DNA from: Paenibacillus melissococcoides
Lineage (GTDB): Bacteria; Bacillota; Bacilli; Paenibacillales; Paenibacillaceae
Length of the DNA stretch: 64,000 nt
Assembly: GCA_944800085.1 (NCBI GenBank)
Contig: CALYLO010000012.1
Location: 124,001-188,000 of the forward strand
Direction of reading: 5' to 3'
The position numbers and the translations under genes were made by a program. The notes below the pieces were generated by a model. The model saw nothing but the letters and a program-made list of their open reading frames with translations, was not told the origin of the DNA and made no database searches. Below, in pieces: positions 7,549-16,863 of this stretch; within the stretch, counting starts at the first letter, position 1, and each line of letters opens with the position of its first letter.

Positions 7549-9453
7549 ATGCTGAAGGCAATCAAACAGATATATATGAAGCATTTCAAGAAAAAACTGT
7601 TCATCAAGCTGATTGTCGTTTACTCGATTCTTGCCGTCGCTTCTCTGGTTACGCTGTCCGTGTCGGCGTATCATTTCTTTGTCTATAACAACGTCAACAA
7701 TGCGTTGTTCGATCAGCAGCGGAATGTGGATGCGATCAACCGCTTTCTCGATCAGAAGTATGATACGGCCCAGGCTATCATTCAGCAGGTGTACCAGGAT
7801 ACCATTCTTGTGAAGGAAACGGTCTATTTGCTCAATGAAGGGCTGGAAAATTTCATCCGCTATCGGCTGGACAGCTTCAGTTCAAGCAACGGCTTCTATA
7901 TTCGGAATATGCACGACTTCTTCTCTACGCAGTTCGTCAAGGATCAGGATCTGCAAAATATCAATCTGATTAGTCTGAAGAAGCAGTTTGCCTACATCTA
8001 CTATAAAGGCGGCTTCTATCGCGGCTACTACGACTGGAGCGAGAACAGCCAGGCGCAGCAGCTATGGCAGAATAATCGTTATGCCATTCCGACCAAGCGC
8101 TACTCGCCGGAGTCGGGGAACTCCAATCCGGCGGCGGAGACAGGACACGACATCGCAACGAAGCCAATCGAAGAAATCATGAATATGCCGCCGTTTGAAC
8201 CGGATCAGACGGACAAGCCGCTCTCTCTGCTGAGCGTAACCAACCGGATCAGCAACCCGGAGACGCTGGCGACGGCCGGAGATATTACCATCGACTTCAA
8301 TGCCGACGGCATATCGCGGCAGATCGGCGAGCAAATGCCGGGAGAACAATGGCTCGTGCTTGATTCCAACGGCCAAACGGTCTACCATACGGAAACTTCG
8401 CCGCTTCCCGTCACTTCCCAATTTTACAGTGACTTGATGTCTATACCGCGTAACAAATCGGAGCAAGTGGATCTCAACGGACAGAAGTCATATGTCATGG
8501 TGTCGGAGACGAATAAATTGGGCCTGGTTGTCGTCAACACGATTCCTGAGAAAGCGATTACCGGTCGGCTGTCGGGAATTCGAAATACGATAGGCATTAT
8601 TACTTTGCTCTGCATCATAACGGTACTGGCGGCCACCTACTTCTCCGTTCTCCATCTGTCGCGCCGCACGCAGACGGTCATCCAAGGGATGAAGAAGGTT
8701 AGAGAGGGCTATCTTAATACGAAGCTTCCGGTCGACCGGGAAGACGAGCTGGGGCTTATCGCGCTCAGCTTCAACCAAATGTGCGAAGATTTGCAGCAGT
8801 ATATCAATAAAGTCTATAAATCGGAGCTGAAGCAGAAAAATGCGGAGCTGATAGCGCTTCAGTCTCAAATCAAACCTCATTTTCTGTACAACACACTGGA
8901 GGTTATCCGGATGCGGGCGATCTCGCAGGGCGCGAACGATGTCGGCGATATGATCTATAACCTGGCATCCATGTTCCGGCACATGGTGAAGGACAAGACC
9001 ACGATTACATTAAATGAAGAGATCGAAAATTGCCGCCGTTACCTGGAACTGACCCGAATCCGTTACCGGGACAAGCTGCAGTACTCCATCTCTATGGATG
9101 AGCGTCTGGGCGGGTATAATATCATGAAGCTCTCGGTGCAGCCAATTATCGAGAACTACCTCGTTCACGGGCTAGGGTTGGACCGGACAGACAACCATAT
9201 CGCCATCGAAGTCGAGTCCAGTGAAGGGGATTTGGTGATTCGGGTTGCCGACAACGGGAAAGGGATCGAGCTCGAGCGGCTGCAGCAGATTCAAAAGGAA
9301 CTGAGACAGTCGAGCATTCAGGAGCATGGTTCATTGGGGCTGAAAAATGTCCATGACCGCCTGCGAATATTGTATGGAGACAACTACGGGATTACGCTGG
9401 AAAGCGTTCTCGGGGCCGGCACGACGGTCACCATTCGCGTGCCTTTGAATTGA
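7549..9453 (+). CDS. YesM-type sensor histidine kinase
   Basis: 634 residues. Topology: membrane segment at about 17-39, a large extracellular sensor region to about 345, a second membrane segment (TIGIITLLCIITVLAATYFS), a HAMP linker, then the PF06580 His-kinase domain with QSQIKPHFLYNTLEVI (His444 phosphorylated) and an HATPase with VRVADNGKGIELERL and HGSLGLKNVHDRL. YesM/YesN-type pairs typically control uptake of plant or host glycans through AraC-type response regulators. The partner is very likely the regulator at 11402, which today lies beyond an interrupted gene and a deleted duplicate of this kinase. ATG 7549 has an AAAGGAGAGG site. Confidence 0.92.
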   Translation: MLKAIKQIYMKHFKKKLFIKLIVVYSILAVASLVTLSVSAYHFFVYNNVNNALFDQQRNVDAINRFLDQKYDTAQAIIQQVYQDTILVKETVYLLNEGLENFIRYRLDSFSSSNGFYIRNMHDFFSTQFVKDQDLQNINLISLKKQFAYIYYKGGFYRGYYDWSENSQAQQLWQNNRYAIPTKRYSPESGNSNPAAETGHDIATKPIEEIMNMPPFEPDQTDKPLSLLSVTNRISNPETLATAGDITIDFNADGISRQIGEQMPGEQWLVLDSNGQTVYHTETSPLPVTSQFYSDLMSIPRNKSEQVDLNGQKSYVMVSETNKLGLVVVNTIPEKAITGRLSGIRNTIGIITLLCIITVLAATYFSVLHLSRRTQTVIQGMKKVREGYLNTKLPVDREDELGLIALSFNQMCEDLQQYINKVYKSELKQKNAELIALQSQIKPHFLYNTLEVIRMRAISQGANDVGDMIYNLASMFRHMVKDKTTITLNEEIENCRRYLELTRIRYRDKLQYSISMDERLGGYNIMKLSVQPIIENYLVHGLGLDRTDNHIAIEVESSEGDLVIRVADNGKGIELERLQQIQKELRQSSIQEHGSLGLKNVHDRLRILYGDNYGITLESVLGAGTTVTIRVPLN

Positions 9454-9482
9454 CGCAGGGTTACCCGGTACCCAGAAAAAGA

Positions 9483-9526
9483 CCCTAATCCTCGAGAAGC
9501 TTGGAGGGAATCTCGCAAGACTAGGG
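9483..9526. terminator. Hairpin between convergent kinase and yjiH genes
   Basis: CCCTA...CGAGA (9483-9497) pairs imperfectly with TCTCG...TAGGG (9511-9526) in the 84-base gap between converging genes. No clear T run follows on either strand, so its termination activity is uncertain. Confidence 0.35.
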
Positions 9527-9537
9527 CCATATCGAAT

Positions 9538-10923
9538 TTAAAATAGAAGATGCGCGATGAACGCGATAATCGGCAATGTAAGCAAGGTACGGAGCAGGAA
9601 AATGAAAACCAGATCCTTAAAGCTTACGGGCAGCTTAGAGCCTAGCAGCAATCCGCCGACCTCGGACATATAGATGAGTTGGGTGACGGACAATGCCGCA
9701 ATGACGAAGCGGGTCATGTCGCTCGTAATGTCGGAGGCCAGTACCGTAGGCAGGAACATGTCCGCGAATCCGACAAGAATGGTCTGGGAAGCCGCTTCCG
9801 CTTCAGGAATACCGAGCAGCTGCAGCAGCGGAATGAATGGCCAGCCGAGCCATTTGAAGATTGGCGTGAATTTGGCGATTGCCACAGCCAGTGTGCCGAT
9901 GGCCATAACCACAGGGATAACGCCGATCCACAGGTCGATAATGTTTTTGCAGCCGTCCCGAAGGAAGGCTCCGGCTCCCCCGTGCTGGCGCGCCTTGCCG
10001 ACGGCCTGGCGCAGCCCCCAACGCCAAGGGCTCCATGCGGCCGGGATGACCTCTTCTTCCGCAGGAGTGGCATCGGGTGAATAGGTGTCCGGCTTGCGCG
10101 AGAGCGGCGGAATGCGCGGCATGATGACGGCTGCTGCCATCCCGGCAAAGGTTACTGTCGCATAAAAAGGAAGAAACATATGCCCTAGCCCGACATTGCT
10201 CAGCACGATGAAGCTGAACGTAATGGATACAGCCGTAAATGTCGTGCCGATGACGGCGGCTTCGCGTTTCGTGTAATATCCGGATTCATACTGCTTGCTT
10301 GTCATCATGACCCCAATAGTGCCGTCTCCAAGCCAGGATGCCATGCAATTGATAGAGGCTCGTCCCGGCAAAGTAAAAATCGGGCGCATAATTCGGGTCA
10401 TGAGTGTGCCAAAAAACTCAAGCAGGCCAAAGTCGACCAACAGCGGCAGCAGAAGACCCGCGAGCAAGAATACAACGAACAACCCAGGGATAAGACCGGA
10501 GAGCAGCATGCCTCACGTACTCTCCGACCATATCCATTCCGGCCCGACCCGGAAAAAGGTAAGTATCGCGAATAGTACCCCTAATGTCCGTGCGGCGAAC
10601 CAGAAGGGGGAAATGTTGAACAGTGCATTCCATAGCGGCATATGCAGCAGCTTGACCGGCTTCAACCAGCGGGTATAAGCGGTTCCCAGCCAGGCGAGCA
10701 CGATGAGGATTGTGACCGCCGACGGGAGCCAAGGCTCAAGCCCTTGCGTGATGGCGTTGGTCAGGAATGCAATGGGCACGGTCACTTCTCCGTTCCTCGG
10801 AACGGGAATGACGAAGAGAAGCAACCCCAGTAAAGAGGGAAGGGCGAAATGCAGCACTCCTCTTAGATTCAATTGCTGTGTATGCGCAAGTTTTCGTTGC
10901 GTCTTGTCGTTCTTGGCTACCAT
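9538..10923 (-). pseudogene. yjiH: YjiH-family membrane protein (nucleoside-recognition/gate domain), interrupted by an in-frame TGA
   Basis: The minus-strand frame runs 461 codons but has TGA at 10513-10515 (codon 137). The first part ends GPEWIWSEST; the second resumes after one codon with MLLSGLIPGLFVVFLLAGLL, in the same frame. The whole has the YjiH layout: several hydrophobic spans, LPGRASINCMASWLGDGTIG, TKREAAVIGTTFTAVSITFS, and a late gate-type domain. Family length is about 450-460, so this is one gene hit by a nonsense change (a GGA glycine codon to TGA would suffice). The start at 10923 has AAGGAG. The second part could be re-initiated at ATG 10509, but without an evident ribosome site. 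Confidence 0.8.
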
Positions 10924-11169
10924 ATATGAATAATTCTCCTTGGATTACGGTATAATTATGCAACATTGTTTACTTTATTACAAATAGAGTCGAAATCCAA
11001 GAGCAGATTTGGTAACAAATAGTGGGATTGAGTGTGTTGCAGCCCGTCCAAACCTCCTGTATTTCATTATATCCTCCAAATGATTCATTAAAAGGTTATA
11101 TTTGGAGTTTATCAGTTACAGGCAAAGGTTATATTTGCGATTCATGGACCTATCAAACGGGCCCGCCGA

Positions 11170-11380
11170 GTTATGGTATGATAAGAGATGCGTTAACCGG
11201 TTACATTCTGGGGCAGCTTTCGGAGCAGTCCGGCACTCAGGAGCATGGTTTCTGGGGATTGAAAAATGTGCATGACCGTCTGTGGATATGCTAGGGAGAC
11301 AAACTACGGGATTACGCTGGAAAGCGTTCTCGGGACCGGCACGACGGTCATCATTCGTGTGCCTTTGAATTGACGCAGGG
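11170..11380 (+). pseudogene. Deleted second copy of the YesM-type kinase gene (promoter plus 3' end only)
   Basis: Bases 11171-11205 repeat the kinase promoter region (TTATGGTATGATA, then the GTTAACCGGTTACA operator), corresponding to 7465-7498. Bases about 11208-11380 repeat the kinase's last 170 bases: QEHG..GLKNVHDRL is still readable, then GGGATTACGCTGGAAAGCG and even the sequence past the stop (TTGAATTGACGCAGGG) match 9301-9463. Everything between has been lost, and the remnant carries an early TAG and an extra base. It sits exactly where a kinase gene would precede its response regulator (11402). The remaining gap 10924-11170 shows no gene. Confidence 0.82.
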
Positions 11381-11401
11381 AAGTGGTTAAGGGGGGATAC
11401 G

Positions 11402-12973
11402 ATGTACAGCGTATTTTTAGTAGATGACGAACCATTTATTATAGAAGGCTTGCAGACAATTCTGGAATGGAATGATTACGGATTAAGCGTGGCGGGAACG
11501 GCGGAAAATGGGAAGGATGCGTGGGAGAAGCTGGAGCGGCAGCCGGTTGATTTGATTATTACCGATATTATGATGCCGCGCATGACCGGCCTTCAGTTAA
11601 TTGAGAAAGTGAAGGAGGCTCATCCTCAGACCCGGTTCATTATATTGAGCGGATATAACGAGTTCATGTATGTGAAGGAAGGCATTAAGCTGGGCGTGGA
11701 GAATTACTTGCTGAAGCCGATCAATATTGAAGAGTTCCGCTCCACGCTGGAGACGACCGTGCAGAAGATCGACCAGTCCCGGGTTCATCAGATGGCGGAG
11801 CAGCACAATCGGGATATTTTGCGGGACAATGTGCTGTACCGCTGGCTGCGCGATTTGATCCATCTGGAAGAATTGCAGCAGCGGGCGGAGTTGCTGGATA
11901 TCCGTTTTATTCATCCCTATTATATGGTTGTCCTGGTCCGGCACGAGCCGCGAATGGATCAGGAGGCGGATTATGATAAGCAGGAAGAGGTCGTCAGTCA
12001 CGCCAGACGTCTGTTGCAGCAGGCGAACGGCGGATTTTGCGTCCCGGAATGGGACGGAGAGACCGCGATCATTTTCGGCTTGTACCGGAGCGAGGAGAAG
12101 GAAGAGCTCATGGAGCGGCTGCGTCAATGGAAGCGGGAGGTAGAGGATACGCTGGGCACCTCCCTGCAGATTACGCTGGGGAGCGTCCAGGAAGGATACG
12201 CCCATGCTTCGGCAAGCTACTTGCATGCGAAGCGGGTCCAGCCTTACCATCTTGTCCGTGCGGATGACGAATGGGTCGACGTCGACGAGATCGCCGACTA
12301 CCGCTCGTCCCGTCCGGCAGACGTGCAGCCCGAGACGGAGCCTTACGTGAAGCTGCTGTACGACCGGGACAAGGAACAGCTTCGGACGCAGCTGGAGGCC
12401 GATTTCGAACGGCTCTCATCAACATCAGGGGTTACGCCGCGGGATATTCGCAACTTCACCGTCGAATTGCTCATCGCCTGGAAGCAGGCGTTGAAGGATA
12501 CCGCTCACTACTTGATGGAGGAGGAGCGGGACTGGTTCGATGATGTGTACCATATTCAGACCCTGGAGGTGCTGAAGGATCATGTGCTCGAGGTCGGCTA
12601 CCGCATTATGGGCCAACTGGCGGAGCCGGAGCATATGAGTCCGGTCATCAAGCAGGTGCTGCATGATATTCATGCCCGGTATGCGGAGGAACTGTCGTTG
12701 AAGACCTTGAGCCAGGTGTATAATATCAACCCGGTCTATTTAGGGCAATTGTTCCAGAAGGAGGTTCAGTCGACCTTCTCCGATTATTTGAACAAGACGC
12801 GCATCAAGATGGCGAAGGAAATGCTCGTCAATACGAATCAGCGGATGAGCGATATTGCCTCCAATGTCGGTTATTGGGATAAAAGTTATTTCTATAAACA
12901 GTTCCGCAAGTACGTCGGCGTATCCCCCAAAGAATACAGAGAATTCCATGCAAACCGAAATGAAATCGTATGA
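11402..12973 (+). CDS. YesN-type response regulator with AraC DNA-binding domain
   Basis: 523 residues. The receiver domain (about 1-125) has the acidic pair VDDEP, the phosphoacceptor in LIITDIMMPRMTG (Asp55), and the late Lys in YLLKPINIEEF. A central region of about 280 residues follows, then two AraC helix-turn-helix motifs at the C-terminus: LSLKTLSQVYNINPVYLGQL and MSDIASNVGYWDKSYFYKQF. A GGGGGGA site precedes the ATG. It heads a run of same-strand genes (Lpl-type importer, GH125, GH38) that it probably activates, as YesN-type regulators usually control the adjacent importer. Confidence 0.93.
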   Translation: MYSVFLVDDEPFIIEGLQTILEWNDYGLSVAGTAENGKDAWEKLERQPVDLIITDIMMPRMTGLQLIEKVKEAHPQTRFIILSGYNEFMYVKEGIKLGVENYLLKPINIEEFRSTLETTVQKIDQSRVHQMAEQHNRDILRDNVLYRWLRDLIHLEELQQRAELLDIRFIHPYYMVVLVRHEPRMDQEADYDKQEEVVSHARRLLQQANGGFCVPEWDGETAIIFGLYRSEEKEELMERLRQWKREVEDTLGTSLQITLGSVQEGYAHASASYLHAKRVQPYHLVRADDEWVDVDEIADYRSSRPADVQPETEPYVKLLYDRDKEQLRTQLEADFERLSSTSGVTPRDIRNFTVELLIAWKQALKDTAHYLMEEERDWFDDVYHIQTLEVLKDHVLEVGYRIMGQLAEPEHMSPVIKQVLHDIHARYAEELSLKTLSQVYNINPVYLGQLFQKEVQSTFSDYLNKTRIKMAKEMLVNTNQRMSDIASNVGYWDKSYFYKQFRKYVGVSPKEYREFHANRNEIV

Positions 12974-13134
12974 AATACATTACTGGGAAGGGGTTCCACG
13001 GTGTCACATGAAAATGCGGCATCTATGAAAGCCCTTCCTTTATTTTGTACACCAAATCTAAAGTTTGTTGACTATTGGAAGCGCATCAATTGGAGTACGC
13101 TAGAGGTACAACATAGCAACGGGGGATGAATCTG

Positions 13135-14073
13135 ATGCAATCCATCAAGAACGTTTTTCGGAGCTTAAACCGCAACTGGATTTTTCTCATCATGGTTCTT
13201 CCGGGAGCCTTGTGGTTTTTGTTCTTCTCCTACCTGCCGATGTTCGGGACTGTTATCGCTTTCAAGGATTATCGTTTTAGCAGAGACGGCTTCCTTGCCA
13301 GCTTGCAGCAAAGTGAATGGGTAGGCTTTAAAAATTTCGAATATCTTTTCGGTACCAATGACGCATATGTCATTACGCGCAACACGATTTTGTACAACAT
13401 GGTGTTTATCGTGCTTGGTCTGGTCGGGGCCGTGGCGATGGCTATCATTTTGAGCGAGATTGTGAACAAGCGGCTGGCGAAGATATATCAGACCGGGATG
13501 TTCCTTCCTCACTTCTTGTCGTGGGTCATCGTCGGTTATTTCACATTCAGCTTCCTGAGCGTCGACAAAGGGGTGCTGAACCAATTCCTCACTTGGTTAG
13601 GAAAGGATCCGGTCTCCTGGTATTCCGACACCACGTATTGGCCTTATATTCTCGTATTCCTCAATCTATGGAAAGGAATCGGGTATTCCAGCGTCGTCTA
13701 TTTGGCTGCCATTGTCGGGATTGACAAGACCTATTATGAGGCTGCGATGATTGACGGCGCCAACAAGTGGCAGCAGATTCGCCATATTACGATACCTGCG
13801 ATTACGCCTTTGATGACCATTCTGACATTGCTGGCCATCGGCAGAATCTTTTACGCAGACTTCGGGTTGTTCTATCAGATTCCACGCGACTCCGGTCCGT
13901 TATACAGCGTAACGAACGTCATCGATACGTATGTGTACCGTGGGCTGAAGGCAACAGGGGAAATCTCGATGAGTACGGCCGCAGGCTTGTATCAGTCGCT
14001 GGTCGGGTTCATTCTCGTGATGACATCGAACTGGATTGTGCGTAAAGTGGACAAGGACAACGCGCTGTTCTAA
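13135..14073 (+). CDS. Lpl-type ABC transporter permease (LplB family)
   Basis: 312 residues with six predicted membrane spans and the signature EAA loop YYEAAMIDGANKWQQIRHIT. The N-terminal NWIFLIMVLPGALWFLFFSY and FGTVIAFKDYRF are typical of LplB permeases that work with large lipoproteins and import oligosaccharides. An in-frame ATG at 13126 directly abuts the GGGGG site, so ATG 13135, nine bases downstream of that site, is preferred. It is followed 13 bases later by its partner permease. Confidence 0.9.
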   Translation: MQSIKNVFRSLNRNWIFLIMVLPGALWFLFFSYLPMFGTVIAFKDYRFSRDGFLASLQQSEWVGFKNFEYLFGTNDAYVITRNTILYNMVFIVLGLVGAVAMAIILSEIVNKRLAKIYQTGMFLPHFLSWVIVGYFTFSFLSVDKGVLNQFLTWLGKDPVSWYSDTTYWPYILVFLNLWKGIGYSSVVYLAAIVGIDKTYYEAAMIDGANKWQQIRHITIPAITPLMTILTLLAIGRIFYADFGLFYQIPRDSGPLYSVTNVIDTYVYRGLKATGEISMSTAAGLYQSLVGFILVMTSNWIVRKVDKDNALF

Positions 14074-14086
14074 GGGGGGGACGACA

Positions 14087-15001
14087 TTGAGAAAAAAAAC
14101 ACGAGATTTCCACAATTTATCTAGAGGCACCAACTTGATTTTCAATCTGATTGCCGGTTTGTTTGCTTTCCTGTGCGTCTACCCGTTCTTGTTCGTCATT
14201 GTTATTTCATTGACGAATGAGGAGGCGCTTGCACGGAACGGGTATTCCATATTCCCGGAGAAATGGAGCTTTTCCGCTTATGAATATATTTTCAAGGCCG
14301 GAGATCAGCTTCTTCGCTCCTATGGAGTAACCATCCTGATTACGGTCGTGGGGACGCTTATCAGTTTGGCCGTGATTTGTCTATACGCTTACGCGATTTC
14401 GCGTAAGAACTTCCAATATCGGGGGTTCTTCTCGTTTATCGCCTTCTTTACGATGCTGTTTAATGGCGGATTAGTCCCGACCTATATGGTTCTAACGCAG
14501 GTGCTTCATTTGAAGGACACAATCTGGGCGCTTATATTGCCGCTTATCATGAATGCCTTCTACGTCCTTATTATGAGAACGTTCTATAATACAACGGTGC
14601 CGGATGCGATCATCGAATCGGCCAAGATTGACGGAGCCGGGGAATTGCGGGCATTTATTACGATTGTGCTGCCCATCTCCTTGCCGGGGATTGCCACGAT
14701 TGGATTGTTCGCCACGCTTGGTTTCTGGAATGACTGGTTCAATGCGTTGCTGTATATCGACAACCCTGCGCTCGTTCCGCTGCAATCGATGCTGATGCGG
14801 ATCGAGAACAGTATGCAATTCTTGCTCAACAATGCGCAGCTCAATGCATCGGGCCAGACGCTTGAATTGATGCGGACATTGCCGCAAGAATCGACACGGA
14901 TGGCGCTCGTCGTCCTGGCCACGCTGCCAATCGCATGTGCATATCCGTTCTTCCAGCGCTACTTCGTTCAAGGCTTGACCATTGGAGCTGTTAAAGAATA
15001 A
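14087..15001 (+). CDS. Lpl-type ABC transporter permease (LplC/YtcP family)
   Basis: 304 residues from TTG 14087, which has AAGGGGGGG at the right distance; the longer frame from 14036 overlaps the upstream gene and lacks a site. The sequence begins LRKKTRDFHN, with six spans, FVIVISLTNEEALARNGYSI, the EAA loop IIESAKIDGAGELRAFITIV and the ending RYFVQGLTIGAVKE, all standard for LplC-like permeases. It forms the channel with the gene at 13135. Confidence 0.9.
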   Translation: MRKKTRDFHNLSRGTNLIFNLIAGLFAFLCVYPFLFVIVISLTNEEALARNGYSIFPEKWSFSAYEYIFKAGDQLLRSYGVTILITVVGTLISLAVICLYAYAISRKNFQYRGFFSFIAFFTMLFNGGLVPTYMVLTQVLHLKDTIWALILPLIMNAFYVLIMRTFYNTTVPDAIIESAKIDGAGELRAFITIVLPISLPGIATIGLFATLGFWNDWFNALLYIDNPALVPLQSMLMRIENSMQFLLNNAQLNASGQTLELMRTLPQESTRMALVVLATLPIACAYPFFQRYFVQGLTIGAVKE

Positions 15002-15027
15002 GCAGTTCAACCTTCGATTATTCCCGG

Positions 15028-15055
15028 GCGGCGGCCTACATAAGCAGGCCGCCGC
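15028..15055 (+). terminator. Strong intra-operon hairpin between permease and binding-protein genes
   Basis: GCGGCGGCCT (15028-15037) pairs perfectly with AGGCCGCCGC (15046-15055) around an eight-base loop. No T run follows, so it is more likely an RNA-stabilising or processing hairpin that raises binding-protein mRNA over permease mRNA than a full terminator. Confidence 0.6.
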
Positions 15056-15105
15056 TCCGGAAATAATATACACCACAACTTGGTCACAAAAAGGGGAGGA
15101 AAAAC

Positions 15106-16587
15106 ATGGATAAGGCAAAAAAATTGTTGCTCATGACCTTCTGTCTTGTCCTGGTCGCTTCGCTGGCACTGGCTGGCTGCGGCAGCAAGAAGGAAGAAGA
15201 GGGCGGAACAGAAGCAGGCACGAGCGAGAAGCCGGTTGAGCTGATCTGGTATTCCATCGGAGCACCGCAAAAAGATTTGGACAAGGTCATGGAAAAGGTG
15301 AGCGAGTACACCAAAGAAAAAATCGGTGTTACCGTAAAAATGAAGCTGTTCGACTGGGGCGATTACAATCAAAAGATGGGCGTTATCGCCGCTTCTGGTG
15401 AACCGTTTGATATCGCATTTACTTCTTCGTGGGCTTTTGAATACGTTGCCAATGCGAAGAAAGGCGCATTCTACCCGCTTGATGACTTGATGGATCAGTA
15501 TGGCCAAGACATTAAAAAGCTGGTTCACCCTTCGTTCCTGGAAGGCGCCAAAATCGACGGCAAAACGTATGCGATTCCAGTTAACAAGGAATTGCCTGCA
15601 CAGAAAGTATTCCGCTTCAACAAAGGGCTTGTTGACAAGTACAATCTGGACATCAACAGCGTGAAGACGCTGGAAGATCTGGAGCCGCTGCTTGCGAAGG
15701 TCAAAGAGGGCGAGCCAGGACTGTACCCGCTGTCCGCAGATAAGCAGTTCAAGTTCGCCGTTCCTTACGACCTGGTGAACGAGAACCTGCCGTTGGGCGT
15801 CGCGCTGACAGATACGAACGAACTCAAAATCGTCAACATTCTCGAACAGCCAGACATGATGAAAGGCTTCGAGACGATGCATGACTTCTACAAAAAAGGC
15901 TACCTGAAGAAGGATGCCGCAACCGCTTCCGGCGGGGATGAAATGAAAACCGGAAAATGGCTTGTAGACATGCCGGATACGCAGCCGTTCGCCGATAACC
16001 TGTGGTCTCAATCTTTGGGCTATCCGGTTGAATCGGTTCCTTATACCGAGCCTTACGTCTATAACTGGTCCGTAATGGGCTCCATGCACGCGATCTCCGC
16101 GAACAGCCCGCATCCGGAGAAAGCGATGCAATTCCTGAACCTGCTGAACTCTGATCGTTACCTGCGCAACCTGGTGAACAACGGTATCGAAGACGTTCAT
16201 TACAAACGCATTGATGACGAAACGGTTGAGTATTTGCCAGCAAAAACGGAATCGTATGACATGGCAACCTTTACACTGGGCAACTTCTTCATCTTGGATA
16301 AGCTTCCTGCCGACCCGAAAGATAAATGGGAGCAGTTCGCCCAATTCAACGACAATGCGAAAAATGCGCCGCTGCTTGGCTTCCACTTCAATGCAGACAG
16401 CGTAAAAACGGAAATGACCGCGCTGACGAACGTCAAAGAGGAGTTCTATGCGTCCCTGTTCACCGGCTCGGTTGATCCGAAAGTGTACGTGCCGAAAGCA
16501 ATCGAGAAGTTCAAAGCGGCTGGATTGGATAAAGTTCAAGCCGAGATGCAAAAACAATTGGATGAGTGGAAAGCATCCAGAAAATAA
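15106..16587 (+). CDS. Lpl-type extracellular solute-binding lipoprotein
   Basis: 493 residues, the size of LplA-type lipoproteins. The signal peptide ends at lipobox LAGC (Cys25). The mature part has WYSIGAPQKDLDKVMEKVSE and FDWGDYNQKMGVIAASGEPF near its start, and its C-terminal third (LLGFHFNADSVKTEMTALTN) resembles the DUF3502 domain of LplA proteins. It delivers a glycan to the two permeases upstream; as these systems carry no ATPase gene, MsmX-type ATPases usually power them. The following alpha-mannosidases suggest alpha-mannosyl oligosaccharides. Confidence 0.92.
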   Translation: MDKAKKLLLMTFCLVLVASLALAGCGSKKEEEGGTEAGTSEKPVELIWYSIGAPQKDLDKVMEKVSEYTKEKIGVTVKMKLFDWGDYNQKMGVIAASGEPFDIAFTSSWAFEYVANAKKGAFYPLDDLMDQYGQDIKKLVHPSFLEGAKIDGKTYAIPVNKELPAQKVFRFNKGLVDKYNLDINSVKTLEDLEPLLAKVKEGEPGLYPLSADKQFKFAVPYDLVNENLPLGVALTDTNELKIVNILEQPDMMKGFETMHDFYKKGYLKKDAATASGGDEMKTGKWLVDMPDTQPFADNLWSQSLGYPVESVPYTEPYVYNWSVMGSMHAISANSPHPEKAMQFLNLLNSDRYLRNLVNNGIEDVHYKRIDDETVEYLPAKTESYDMATFTLGNFFILDKLPADPKDKWEQFAQFNDNAKNAPLLGFHFNADSVKTEMTALTNVKEEFYASLFTGSVDPKVYVPKAIEKFKAAGLDKVQAEMQKQLDEWKASRK

Positions 16588-16658
16588 ATAACGGCATCGT
16601 TCCATTCGCTGGATGAAGGCAGCCTGCTGCCGGCCCGCAATGAATCGCCGCAACTGTG

Positions 16659-16690
16659 CAGTCAGGTGGAGCGTAGGCTTCACCTGACTG
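16659..16690 (+). terminator. Hairpin after the Lpl-type binding-protein gene
   Basis: CAGTCAGGTG (16659-16668) pairs with CACCTGACTG (16681-16690). The tail is not very T-rich, so termination may be partial. It separates the importer from the mannosidase genes, which have their own promoter. Confidence 0.55.
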
Positions 16691-16736
16691 TCTGCTATTC
16701 GCTGCAGAACTACTGTGGAATAGGTACGTTTATTGG

Positions 16737-16765
16737 TTGAATTTTGCACAATCCTTATATACAAT
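16737..16765 (+). promoter_or_regulatory. Promoter for the two mannosidase genes
   Basis: TTGAAT (16737-16742), a 17-base spacer and TACAAT (16760-16765), about 100 bases ahead of the GH125 gene. No operator palindrome of the 661-674 type is seen here. Confidence 0.6.
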
Positions 16766-16863
16766 ATGATGGACATATCTAATGTAATAAATAAGGTAAT
16801 GGCCGGACTAAAACGGCTTACAACAACGACTTTGATCGATGGATGGAGAAGGAGAGAGCTGAC

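Noticed and set aside
10513..10515. TGA read as selenocysteine in yjiH
   Set aside because: Family is not a selenoprotein, the position aligns with glycine in my recollection of relatives, and no SECIS-like stem was evident.
16737..16765. Operator of the TGTAAnCGnTTwAC type at the mannosidase promoter
   Set aside because: No matching palindrome within 40 bases of this promoter.
15007..16776. 589-codon minus-strand frame
   Set aside because: Antisense of the Lpl-type binding-protein gene; low-complexity, no motifs.
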